The translations under genes were made by a program, and so were the position numbers. A DNA stretch of 9,689 nucleotides. Source: Thermoplasmata archaeon (lineage in GTDB: Archaea; Thermoplasmatota; Thermoplasmata; Thermoplasmatales; Thermoplasmataceae). The stretch covers positions 1 through 9,689 of the forward strand of contig JAKBRR010000035.1 in NCBI GenBank assembly GCA_021845325.1, written 5' to 3'. This document shows positions 1-6,712 of the stretch, piece after piece. Below the pieces are notes generated by a model. It did not search any database. It had not been told where the DNA came from and saw only the letters and a program-made list of their open reading frames with translations. The first letter of the stretch is position 1. Every line of letters starts with the position of its first letter.

Positions 1-1470
1 TTCACTTTCACTTTTTAACTTGTTAAATTTATCTTCTATTTCTTCATATGTTATCTCATCCGAAGGAAAGAACAATCTTATAATTTTTCCCTTATTTGGT
101 TTCTTATGAACAATTAGTATCTTGTCCAAGTCAGAAAGTTTCTTATAAATAGCCTCCAGATTTTCATATTTTGTGGTTTGATAAATTAAAGTATGTGGTA
201 CCCCAAGATTTCCGGACTTCTTCCCATAATTTGATTTTATTACTTCGAGCACTCTGTTATGTTTTTCATCTACTGATCTTAATGATTCTTCCAGTTTCTT
301 GAGCTCGTCAATATATCCTTTTGTTGTTTCTTTTACAAGTTCAATTGCGAGGTCTAAGTGTTTGGGTTCAACTGTCCACTTTCCTTCGGATATTGCAAAA
401 TTTATGGCTATTCTGCTTAATAGATGCGGGTCTTCATATGGGTATGAGAATGAATCTTCATCCTTTACTCTGTAAACTGCCATGTGTCGTATTTGCTCCA
501 GTTTCTCCAGAATCTTGTTATCAAATTCAATTCCAACCTCCTTAAATTCTGGGACAGTTGAGGGTTCATTATTTTCATCCTCTATAATTTGGTAAGTCAG
601 GCCACTCTGTATTATCATTTCTGCAAGAGTTATGAGTCTCCTTGTGAAAACTTCTTTGAACTCCTGGAAAAGCTGATTTGCTTTCGGTCTATAAGATATT
701 GAATCATCCACCATATCACTTGACCTCAAGCTTACATTCCAACATCTTCTTGCCAGTCCTATTCTCAAGAAGTTTCCGTTTAATTCACCTGGGTGCATTG
801 TTGCTATCATAGTAGCATAATAACCAGCTTCTATCTTCATTCCTTTTGTTGGGTCTTTCAGAGACTGAGTAAATCTCTTACCATCATATACTTGTAAGAG
901 AAAAGTCGTTCTGCCCGAATCGTATTTCCCTGAATTTTCCATTTTAATCAATGTATAGAATTCATCAACACTGTAATGGGCAAATCGCCGATTTTCAAAG
1001 ACCTTTATCAGACTTTCTATGCTTCCGTCAAAAGTTAGCGATTCGTTTTCATGCTTTACAGGCATCGATTTCAGAGCTTTCTCCACATCCTTTGTAATGT
1101 CATCACATAGTTGCATTAATGAAGTCTTGTGGAAGAAGTCCGGTCTTGCAGATAAGATTAAAAATATATTTGGTCTTGGTTTTGAAATATCGAGACCTTT
1201 AACTTCGAAGTAAGAACCCAAGACCCTTGATATTGTGGTTAGAACTACTGGCATAAGGGCAGTTTCATTATATCCAGCACATCTTGCCCAATGGTGGACA
1301 AATTCTTTTAGGTTAAGCTCGTACACTCTTTTATCTGTAGATTCTGATTCGAACAAAATATTATAAATGAACTTCTCTGCCTCATTAAGTATCTCATCCT
1401 TTTCATCTACAAACTCATTAGCTGACTCTTCCCCCACAAGTTTTTTATTATTGTTCTCTATATTTTCCAT
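1..1470 (-). CDS. DUF3987-like replication ATPase of an integrated element (partial, C-terminus off the left edge)
   Basis: The open frame gives 490 residues with no stop before the window edge. Its plan resembles the AAA+-like DUF3987 proteins of plasmids and viruses. There is a helical N-terminal part, then a degenerate P-loop at residues 107-117 (SARPDFFHKTS, keeping only the Lys-Thr of GxxxxGKT). A Walker B-like HYSVDE follows at 165-170, then a conserved-looking NFLRIGLARRC (233-243) where DUF3987 and MCM ATPases carry an arginine finger. A helical lid with R-x-A-hydrophobic and 'TVEPKHLDLAIELV' lies around 350-380. Residues 403-470 look like a winged helix. I infer a replication or primase-associated role for the element. 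The ATG at 1470 is preceded by an excellent Shine-Dalgarno. The gene lies 43 bases downstream of the AbrB gene on the same strand, probably in one operon. With the glycines of the P-loop lost, ATP hydrolysis is uncertain. The family call is from remembered motifs. Confidence 0.6.
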   Translation of the reverse strand, partial: MENIENNNKKLVGEESANEFVDEKDEILNEAEKFIYNILFESESTDKRVYELNLKEFVHHWARCAGYNETALMPVVLTTISRVLGSYFEVKGLDISKPRPNIFLILSARPDFFHKTSLMQLCDDITKDVEKALKSMPVKHENESLTFDGSIESLIKVFENRRFAHYSVDEFYTLIKMENSGKYDSGRTTFLLQVYDGKRFTQSLKDPTKGMKIEAGYYATMIATMHPGELNGNFLRIGLARRCWNVSLRSSDMVDDSISYRPKANQLFQEFKEVFTRRLITLAEMIIQSGLTYQIIEDENNEPSTVPEFKEVGIEFDNKILEKLEQIRHMAVYRVKDEDSFSYPYEDPHLLSRIAINFAISEGKWTVEPKHLDLAIELVKETTKGYIDELKKLEESLRSVDEKHNRVLEVIKSNYGKKSGNLGVPHTLIYQTTKYENLEAIYKKLSDLDKILIVHKKPNKGKIIRLFFPSDEITYEEIEDKFNKLKSESE

Positions 1471-1473
1471 TAA

Positions 1474-1483
1474 GATCACTTCC
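1474..1483 (-). promoter_or_regulatory. Strong Shine-Dalgarno of the DUF3987-like gene
   Basis: GGAAGTGATC matches the archaeal anti-SD complement GGAGGTGATC at 9 of 10 bases and ends three bases before the ATG at 1470. This fixes the start codon and shows that the gene is translated from a leadered, probably polycistronic, transcript. Confidence 0.8.
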
Positions 1484-1513
1484 CGCTCCTGTTTGCCGAC
1501 AGGGGCAAAATTT

Positions 1514-1672
1514 TTAATTCTTTCTTTCTGGATACAGAACCAACAATCCCATTTTAGTATCCTTTATTTCCACCAAATCACCTACTTTTATGTTATGCAG
1601 ATCGGTCAGAGCCTTCGGAAGAGTCAGTGAACAACCTTTGCCGTTTGCAGTCAATTTTCTTTTCAAAACCAT
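1514..1672 (-). CDS. AbrB/SpoVT-type swapped-hairpin DNA-binding protein, 52 residues
   Basis: The protein begins MVLKRKLTANGKGCSLTLPK and continues through 'IKVGDLVEI' (residues 28-36) to end at 'LYPERKN'. The pattern of basic residue, Gly-Lys-Gly, 'SLTLPKAL', then 'hxhGDhVEh' is that of the AbrB/MazE swapped-hairpin fold, a homodimeric DNA-binding domain. The whole protein is just this domain, as in many archaeal plasmid and virus regulators and antitoxins. No toxin gene is beside it, since the next gene is the ATPase, so I favour a transcriptional regulator of the element. An AAGGTGG Shine-Dalgarno lies six bases (CDS side AAAAA) upstream of the ATG and a TATA box sits further up, so it is probably the first gene of an operon with the ATPase, possibly autoregulated. 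The family is recognised with good confidence; the target is unknown. Confidence 0.75.
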   Translation of the reverse strand: MVLKRKLTANGKGCSLTLPKALTDLHNIKVGDLVEIKDTKMGLLVLYPERKN

Positions 1673-1677
1673 TTTTT

Positions 1678-1684
1678 CCACCTT
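1678..1684 (-). promoter_or_regulatory. Shine-Dalgarno of the AbrB-like gene
   Basis: AAGGTGG, five A residues before the ATG at 1672. It supports this start for a gene only 52 codons long. Confidence 0.65.
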
Positions 1685-1704
1685 AACCAAATAATTTGTT
1701 TACC

Positions 1705-1712
1705 TATTTAAA
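1705..1712 (-). promoter_or_regulatory. TATA box of the AbrB-ATPase operon
   Basis: TTTAAATA on the minus strand is centred about 36 bases before the AbrB start. Archaeal transcription starts about 25 bases after the box centre, giving a leader of roughly 11 bases that just contains the Shine-Dalgarno. Confidence 0.5.
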
Positions 1713-1744
1713 ACATTATTTCATTGCAGAGCACGTATAATCCG

Positions 1745-1790
1745 CACTCTGCGAGTGATAGAAACTTACAAAAATCCTTGTTGATAGAAA
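1745..1790. repeat. Small hairpin and 9-bp direct repeat upstream of the AbrB operon
   Basis: CACTC-TGC-GAGTG (1745-1757) is a perfect 5-bp stem. The sequence TGATAGAAA occurs at 1756-1764 and again at 1782-1790, 26 bases apart. Both lie between the stop of the 107-residue gene and the AbrB promoter. They could be a regulator site, for instance for the AbrB-like protein, but elements this short can arise by chance. Confidence 0.3.
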
Positions 1791-1820
1791 TGAAATTAGT
1801 AGCTTTGAATTATTCATGAT

Positions 1821-2144
1821 TTACTCTCCTACTGTCGCTAACACATAAGCCAGGTAGCATGTTTTTTGAATTTTAACGATCTTGAGCCGTGCTAATTTTC
1901 CGATGAAACTATCGTCAATGTCATCTTTATTCAGGAATAGTATGATTCTGCTGTCAACATCTGTGATTTCGTCATCGCAAAAAGCAAAGACATCTGCAAA
2001 AGCTTTGTATTTATGGTTTCCTCTCCCTCTATGGATAACACTCTCAACTATCTGCCCTATCTGAAGTCCCTGAAAGCTCTTGTCTCTTGGTTCTGTGTTT
2101 ATCATTGTATCTGAGACAATTTTGTCGTAATTATTTTCAAACAT
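1821..2144 (-). CDS. Small hypothetical protein, weak TRAM/OB-fold resemblance, 107 residues
   Basis: I do not firmly recognise this protein. Residues 27-103 start 'LQIGQIVESVIHRGRG' and end 'GKLARLKIVKIQKTCYLAYVL'. The opening Gly-Gln-x-Val with alternating hydrophobics, and the close in 'G-x-hARhKIhKhxxxxxxA', resemble the small beta-barrel TRAM domain (an RNA-binding OB-like fold) found as stand-alone proteins in archaea. The middle is acidic (FCDDEITDVDSR, NKDDIDD), unusual for an RNA binder. There is no Shine-Dalgarno, and a weak TATA-like AAAATATG sits about 24 bases before the ATG, suggesting a leaderless transcript. That box is flanked by an inverted repeat. The gene lies within the presumed integrated element, upstream of the AbrB-ATPase pair on the same strand. 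It is probably a real gene; the function is open. Confidence 0.55.
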   Translation of the reverse strand: MFENNYDKIVSDTMINTEPRDKSFQGLQIGQIVESVIHRGRGNHKYKAFADVFAFCDDEITDVDSRIILFLNKDDIDDSFIGKLARLKIVKIQKTCYLAYVLATVGE

Positions 2145-2148
2145 ATTA

Positions 2149-2184
2149 AGAACATAGTTTTTTCATATTTTCAGATTATGTTCT
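2149..2184. promoter_or_regulatory. Inverted repeat flanking the presumed TATA box of the 107-residue gene
   Basis: AGAACATA (2149-2156) and TATGTTCT (2177-2184) are perfect 8-bp inverted arms, 28 bp centre to centre. They lie on either side of the TATA-like AAAATATG at 2164-2171 (minus strand). The placement, immediately upstream of the start codon, is that of an operator. Confidence 0.4.
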
Positions 2185-2267
2185 CCAATAAGCTTTATCG
2201 TAATTTCATACATGCTTGTGTTTAGTACCTTTTTATTTTTATTGTACGAATACGATATCTAAAAAAT

Positions 2268-2294
2268 TGTAGCTTTGTTACCTACATATATAAA
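2268..2294. promoter_or_regulatory. Consensus TATA box with adjoining inverted repeat
   Basis: TATATAAA at 2287-2294 reads TTTATATA on the minus strand, the archaeal box A consensus. A short inverted repeat, TGTAG (2268-2272) and CTACA (2282-2286), touches it on the left. It could drive the minus-strand genes with a leader of about 120 bases, or the plus-strand gene at 2379 with a leader of about 60 bases. Direction cannot be decided from sequence alone. Confidence 0.35.
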
Positions 2295-2364
2295 CTCATC
2301 TCTATTTTTTTCCAAAAGGAACGAAAATATTCAAACTTAATAAGGATAAATCTCATTTATTTAC

Positions 2365-2372
2365 AAAGGTGA
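2365..2372 (+). promoter_or_regulatory. Shine-Dalgarno of the integrase N-terminal fragment, within a 10-bp tandem duplication
   Basis: AAAGGTGA lies six bases before the GTG start at 2379. It is part of a perfect tandem repeat ACAAAGGTGA at 2363-2372 and 2373-2382. The second copy contains the GTG start itself. The ATG at 2389 is not a usable start because its frame stops after five codons. Confidence 0.6.
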
Positions 2373-2378
2373 ACAAAG

Positions 2379-2633
2379 GTGAAGAAAAATGTGGTATTGT
2401 CTTTAGAAGAGAACTTACGAAATACGGCAAAGGAAATGGGTTTGAACTTATCTGGCTTCTTACAGAGTAAACTAATAGAGTTTATCAAAAATAATGGTGG
2501 ACAACAACTTTCTGAACTAACAAACAACAAAATAAGCCACTGGAGGGTATCGATCCCCCGACCTGCTGATTACAAGTCAGCTGCTCTACCAACTGAGCTA
2601 CAGTGGCATGCTTTCTCAATATTAAACCGGTAA
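2379..2633 (+). CDS. Ribbon-helix-helix protein reading into tRNA-Thr: probable N-terminal fragment of an SSV-type integrase
   Basis: Residues 5-36 (VVLSLEENLRNTAKEMG, then LNLSGFLQSKLIEFI) fit a ribbon-helix-helix (CopG/CcdA-like) domain: one beta strand and two helices with a Ser at the second helix cap. From residue 53 the frame is antisense to the whole tRNA-Thr gene (SIPRPADYKSAALPTELQ) and stops 26 bases beyond it. In SSV-type archaeal integrases the attachment site lies inside the integrase gene and equals the 3' part of a tRNA gene, so integration splits the gene. The N-terminal piece then runs into the tRNA from its 3' side exactly as here. The catalytic tyrosine-recombinase part would lie at the far left border, outside the window. 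The start is GTG with a good Shine-Dalgarno. Alternatively it is a small RHH regulator or antitoxin that lost its stop codon. Residues after about 53 are dictated by the tRNA. Confidence 0.55.
   Translation: MKKNVVLSLEENLRNTAKEMGLNLSGFLQSKLIEFIKNNGGQQLSELTNNKISHWRVSIPRPADYKSAALPTELQWHAFSILNR
2536..2607 (-). tRNA. tRNA-Thr, anticodon TGT
   Basis: This 72-base cloverleaf has a perfect 7-bp acceptor stem (GCCACTG with CAGTGGC). The D arm is GCTC-AGTTGGTA-GAGC, and the anticodon stem GCTGA/TCAGC encloses the loop CTTGTAA, giving anticodon TGT (threonine). The T arm is GGGGG-ATCGATA-CCCTC with one G-U pair. No CCA is encoded, as is common in archaea, and a T-rich stretch (TTATTTTGTTTG) follows the 3' end and can terminate transcription. 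The structure is intact, so the gene is probably functional. It also appears to serve as an attachment site, since a plus-strand reading frame enters it from the 3' side. Confidence 0.95.
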
Positions 2634-2956
2634 GTATTTGTTAAGTTTAATCGTTTTGATCTTTTCAAAAAAATTCAACTTGATCCGTATGAGTTCGGCC
2701 CAATACTAGGTAAGAATGAAAATGCAGCAATATAATAGAAAGAATTCAGATACTATAACCTAGAAACAGTGACTGACCAATTCTGAACCTTGTAGGTAGA
2801 GTGCGCAAAGATTCACAAAATCCGGTTATCTATCGGTACATTAATGAAACAGATTGAGGATTTCACGAACGCATTAGAGAGGATCTGCTCTGTTGTTTCA
2901 AAAAACCTACTCAAGATATGGACTAAAAAACATTTTAAACAATATAGTTTAGGTCA
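2608..2956. other. Intergenic stretch with possible remnants of a broken gene
   Basis: There is no intact gene on either strand. On the plus strand two protein-like stretches remain. Positions 2634-2729 read '...FDLFKKIQLDPYEFG', and 2777-2926 read 'LNLVGRVRKDSQNPVIYRYI' and onward with one TGA at 2855. They lie in different frames and are separated by stops. The second vaguely suggests the wing and tail of a winged-helix regulator. This could be a decayed gene near an integration site, or chance. Confidence 0.25.
2631..2639 (-). promoter_or_regulatory. Possible TATA box of tRNA-Thr
   Basis: AAATACTTA on the minus strand is centred about 28 bases before the tRNA 5' end, the right distance for transcription starting at or just before the mature end. 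It is a weak match to the consensus. Confidence 0.35.
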
Positions 2957-5900
2957 TCATGTTTTTCTCTTCCTGTTTGATATAAACAAACTTAACCCAG
3001 CATAAGATAGGACGCCCACGGCTACCCCAGAAACTAAACCAATAGCAATTGACTCCAATGATATTCCAGATGCTGGTTTAACGGAAGCTTTTGTAGAGTT
3101 TGTTATCAGTGCAAAACTGACATTGAACTGAACGCTGCTTCCATGTACCACAACGAAAGGCTGTTTAATTGTCACGGCGTATCCAGAAGGTCCGGAAGCA
3201 GCTACACTGTAATTCCCTGATACCGCAAGAACGGTTATGGATCTTGTTGAACTGTGATAAAGAGTGCCGTCTAAGTAAAGAGCCCAGGTGGAACCGTTCG
3301 TAAGTCCAGTTTCGTTCACGTATATAGTATAAACCTGTGTGAATTGGATGTTTTCGGTAACGTTCTTACCTGAAACATTAATATCACCTGAAGTCTCGAA
3401 GAATACAGATGAGTTTATGACATAACTATAGGTTCCATTTTTCGCTGTAAAGTTTATAATGGAATCTGTGGAACTAATAAATGAACCGTTGAATTCTACG
3501 GACCAGAATGAATTAGTTGGTTTCCCCACGGAATTAAACGAAACTGTATATGATTCTACAATGAAATTGCTTTCGTTCTTAAAGAGCACCAATATGGTTA
3601 AGTTTTCGTTTGTGACGGATATATGCGATGTTTGAAGATATACTGAATATCCGGATGGACCGGAAGCAGAAATAGAATAGTTTCCAGAAACTAACTCAAG
3701 CATAAGGGCAGAAGATGTCGAATTAAATGCATAGGAATTATAATAAATAAACCAGGGTGTTCCAGATGGGAGCCCTTTTTCAACAAAAGTCACATTATAA
3801 TAAGATGGGAATTTTATATTCAAAACTGTGCTACCACTCACATTGATCGATCCTGTCATCGAAAATCCTACCTCAGAAGATATCGAATATGCATAACTTC
3901 CATTTGAAATATTGAATGTTATTAAATTAGAATTGGACGAGAAAGTTGATCCACCTATTGAGATAGCCCAGAATGAACCGGCGGGTTTACCTGATTCTGT
4001 AATTGATACATTGGATAGATAAGGTTTAAATTGCACGTAGATCGTGAGATTTTGCCCGGTCAGCTTTACGGATCCAGAGGGTGCTGAAGACACGTAACCA
4101 TATATTGATGGGACAGAGTAGTTGACGACGGTATCGAGTGCAGCAGTTTGGGGAAAAGTTAATATCTGAGAAGAGGAAACCTCTGAAGTGGATCCTAACT
4201 TTACCATCCAGGTCGTGCCAGCTGGCAGTCCATTTTCACTGAAAATAATGGAGTATGAAGACCAGGCTTTGGTCAGTGGCAAATAGTCATAATATGATCC
4301 TGAAACATCGTAAGGGACAGTCCCGATTCCGTTCAATCCTCCGTACGTGTAGTTGCTCCAGTAGTTACCTCCAACGGGTAGTGAAAGGTTCCAGATTATT
4401 GAAGCAGACGATATGATCGTTGCGTTGTTTGTATTACCATTAATGAAATTGTTGTGATAGAATGTAATGTCTCTGGAATCCAATACATCCACTGCAAAGT
4501 TTTTGCTGCCAGAGATTGTATTGGAGTGAATTTTTCCAACAAGAGCGCATTTAATATAGATTGATGTGGAAGAATTAATAATCGAGTTGCCTTCGACAGT
4601 GAAATTATAACTGTTTTTTCCGACCTCTAAACCATTGATGCCACCATAAATGTAATTATCACTGACAGTTGAGTTGCAGAAGTACTTCAGATGAATTCCA
4701 TCTGAGCCGTTTAAAATTGAATTTTCAGTAACTTTATCATTTTGCGCAAAAATAAGTGAGATGCCACCCTGGGAACTACCTGAAGGGAACAAAATATTGT
4801 TTTCCGATATTTGAACAAATGAAGATTCGCTAACGCATATTGCCGACTCGGTATGCTGGAATTTTGATTGCATCCCGACATTATTCACAGTGTTAAGATT
4901 CACATCCCCTATTACAGCCCCATAAAGACGGATGCCATGATAGCCTTCGTTTTTGATCACATTTCCTGTTATTTGAACAGATGTTAATTCGCATTTATGA
5001 GAAATAACATTTATGCCGGAAGCACCGGTGACAGGCGAATTACAACCGGTTGTATTAATTAGGGTATTATTGCTAACGGAGATGGTGGTACCTTTGACGA
5101 AACAGACATACACTGGAAGGCTTATGTTGACAAAGTTATTTTCAGCAATGTTAAGGTCCTGAGTGGTTACCCCTTCTAAATAGATACCGGCAGCGGAGTT
5201 TAAATCGCTTGCCTCAAGGAATTTATTGCTCGTCAGTGAAGCAAACTTAAAGGTTGTTGATAATGATGACTGCACTCTAACTCCGACTCCGGATTGCAAA
5301 GAAAAAAGGTTTTTGGATATCAAAACATTTTGTGTATTTGAGCCAGGACAAAAATCAAGTCCGCAAGTACCAGTAAAAATCGATGATGAGACATGCATAC
5401 CACTATTTGCGCCTTCAATCTGTATGCCATGAAACAGATCATTAAATGTACTATTGTTTATGAATACGCATTCATCATTGTTAGAATAGATCAAATTTGA
5501 ACAATTAAATTCATCTTTAGAAAGATAAATTCCATTTGAGTTAGCGACAGACAAATGCCCAGGGGTGAATAAGGAGCCTGCAAATTTTGATTTTGAAATT
5601 GTGAGAGACTGCGCTTTATTGATACAAATAACAGTTTGGTTAAAATCCATATTAGAAATGAGAACGTTGCTGGAATCGATCAGGTTCAAACTGATGCTGC
5701 ATGGATTATTAACAAAGCTTGTTTTATAAATTGAAACATTATGATCACCAGTCACATTGCCAGGTTGGCCATTTTCGATGATTGTGTTTTCCGAAGCGTT
5801 AAGGTTTTCAGATGAACATAAATATAGTGGTGGTCGCGTCGTGTTAATATAATTATCAGTAACATTTAAATTGTTATCATTCAAAACAAAAATTCCGTAT

Positions 5901-6691
5901 AAATCTTGGCCTTTTAAATAATTACCTTTTACTAGGGTATTTGTGGAACAGAATACGTAAATACCGGTGTTAGGCTGAGTGGCAGTTGTTGTTGAAATAA
6001 TTGTGTTGTTAATTGCTTTAGAATTATTGCTTTCAATGTCGATTGCTCTGGTAGCATAGACGCTACCAGAAATACAAATCCTGTTATTTATTACAGATAC
6101 GTTTGTATTGAATTGATCCGTGTTGATGAAACCTGTGCCATCGTAATAAGAATCTGGAAAAGTAGAATTTTCCACCAAAAGGTTACTTGACTCCTTCGGG
6201 CATATGCCGATATAAACATTCGTTAAAGTTATCCAGTTTATAATGACATTATGTGATGATAATATATGCACTCCTAAACCGCTGGTATTCGTATGGAATG
6301 CCTCAACTGTATCATTATTTACGCAAAGCACGTTTATATCATAATTTCCAGAACAGGTGCCTCCAACGGTAAAGTTATTGCCATTGATAATGGAGTTGCT
6401 TTTATGTATCGTTAGGGTTTCATTTATTGATTCCTTTAAACAATAGGTATTGCCAGAAAGCCTGACAACCCCTGATGCGTTGATATTATTTTCTGCATAA
6501 AACGAAGTTCCGGCAAAAAGCGAACCATTCGCATTAATAGTAACGGAGCCGCCAAAGGAGCCTGATGAGCTGAGGGGGGAATAATAGAAAGTTGTGCTTG
6601 CAGGCAAGCTATTCGAATATACAAGAGATGAATACGTTAGCGTTGATAGCAGAAATAGAGAAATCACTAATAGTGAACTACCTTTCTTCAT
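2957..6691 (-). CDS. Giant cell-surface protein: NosD-like beta-helix, five Ig-like repeats, C-terminal membrane anchor
   Basis: This 1244-residue protein starts with MKKGSSLLVISLFLLSTL, a classical signal peptide. Residues about 40-800 are short repeats of the form 'G-I-x-h...h-x-x-N-x-I/F', a right-handed parallel beta-helix. They close at about 773-805 with GNYWSNY...PYDVSGSYYDYLPL, the ending typical of NosD-type beta-helices. Next come five repeats of about 75-80 residues starting near 814, 891, 964, 1046 and 1121, each with G-L/K-P-x-x-x-x-W. A membrane helix (about 1215-1236) and a basic NRKRKT tail anchor it outside the cell. N-x-S/T glycosylation sequons are dense. I chose ATG 6691 over an in-frame TTG at 6700 because there is no Shine-Dalgarno and a TATA box sits 25 bases upstream of the ATG. 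Two TGA stops end it in tandem. A surface-layer or adhesion role is inferred; no catalytic residues are recognised. Confidence 0.85.
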   Translation of the reverse strand: MKKGSSLLVISLFLLSTLTYSSLVYSNSLPASTTFYYSPLSSSGSFGGSVTINANGSLFAGTSFYAENNINASGVVRLSGNTYCLKESINETLTIHKSNSIINGNNFTVGGTCSGNYDINVLCVNNDTVEAFHTNTSGLGVHILSSHNVIINWITLTNVYIGICPKESSNLLVENSTFPDSYYDGTGFINTDQFNTNVSVINNRICISGSVYATRAIDIESNNSKAINNTIISTTTATQPNTGIYVFCSTNTLVKGNYLKGQDLYGIFVLNDNNLNVTDNYINTTRPPLYLCSSENLNASENTIIENGQPGNVTGDHNVSIYKTSFVNNPCSISLNLIDSSNVLISNMDFNQTVICINKAQSLTISKSKFAGSLFTPGHLSVANSNGIYLSKDEFNCSNLIYSNNDECVFINNSTFNDLFHGIQIEGANSGMHVSSSIFTGTCGLDFCPGSNTQNVLISKNLFSLQSGVGVRVQSSLSTTFKFASLTSNKFLEASDLNSAAGIYLEGVTTQDLNIAENNFVNISLPVYVCFVKGTTISVSNNTLINTTGCNSPVTGASGINVISHKCELTSVQITGNVIKNEGYHGIRLYGAVIGDVNLNTVNNVGMQSKFQHTESAICVSESSFVQISENNILFPSGSSQGGISLIFAQNDKVTENSILNGSDGIHLKYFCNSTVSDNYIYGGINGLEVGKNSYNFTVEGNSIINSSTSIYIKCALVGKIHSNTISGSKNFAVDVLDSRDITFYHNNFINGNTNNATIISSASIIWNLSLPVGGNYWSNYTYGGLNGIGTVPYDVSGSYYDYLPLTKAWSSYSIIFSENGLPAGTTWMVKLGSTSEVSSSQILTFPQTAALDTVVNYSVPSIYGYVSSAPSGSVKLTGQNLTIYVQFKPYLSNVSITESGKPAGSFWAISIGGSTFSSNSNLITFNISNGSYAYSISSEVGFSMTGSINVSGSTVLNIKFPSYYNVTFVEKGLPSGTPWFIYYNSYAFNSTSSALMLELVSGNYSISASGPSGYSVYLQTSHISVTNENLTILVLFKNESNFIVESYTVSFNSVGKPTNSFWSVEFNGSFISSTDSIINFTAKNGTYSYVINSSVFFETSGDINVSGKNVTENIQFTQVYTIYVNETGLTNGSTWALYLDGTLYHSSTRSITVLAVSGNYSVAASGPSGYAVTIKQPFVVVHGSSVQFNVSFALITNSTKASVKPASGISLESIAIGLVSGVAVGVLSYAGLSLFISNRKRKT

Positions 6692-6712
6692 TGAAGACAA
6701 TGTACAGGTTTC

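Larger units (their letters stand above)
1..2535. mobile_element. Right part of an element integrated at the 3' end of tRNA-Thr (left end outside the window)
   Basis: The stretch abuts the 3' end of the tRNA gene, the commonest archaeal integration site. It carries a plasmid- or virus-type ATPase, an AbrB regulator, a small unknown gene and the presumed integrase fragment. By eye it is more AT-rich than the DNA to the right, and three of its genes use strong Shine-Dalgarno leaders, unlike the chromosomal genes here. The border at 2535/2536 is inferred from the tRNA end. The true left border and second attachment site are not in view. Confidence 0.5.

Noticed and set aside
321..1630. Plus-strand open frames across the ATPase and AbrB genes
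   Set aside because: The minus-strand frames have family motifs and strong Shine-Dalgarno sequences; the plus-strand frames have neither and are low-complexity.
1514..1672. AbrB-like protein as the antitoxin of a toxin-antitoxin pair
   Set aside because: No small toxin frame lies next to it; the adjacent co-directional gene is a 490-residue-plus ATPase.
5226..5432. Plus-strand open frame antisense to the surface protein gene
   Set aside because: It lies wholly inside the beta-helix coding region, has no promoter or ribosome binding site, and its product has no recognisable pattern.
2957..6691. Surface protein as a pectate lyase or copper-processing NosD enzyme
   Set aside because: Only the beta-helix scaffold is shared. 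No nos neighbours and no lyase catalytic motif were seen, and the Ig-like repeats and membrane anchor argue for a structural surface role.
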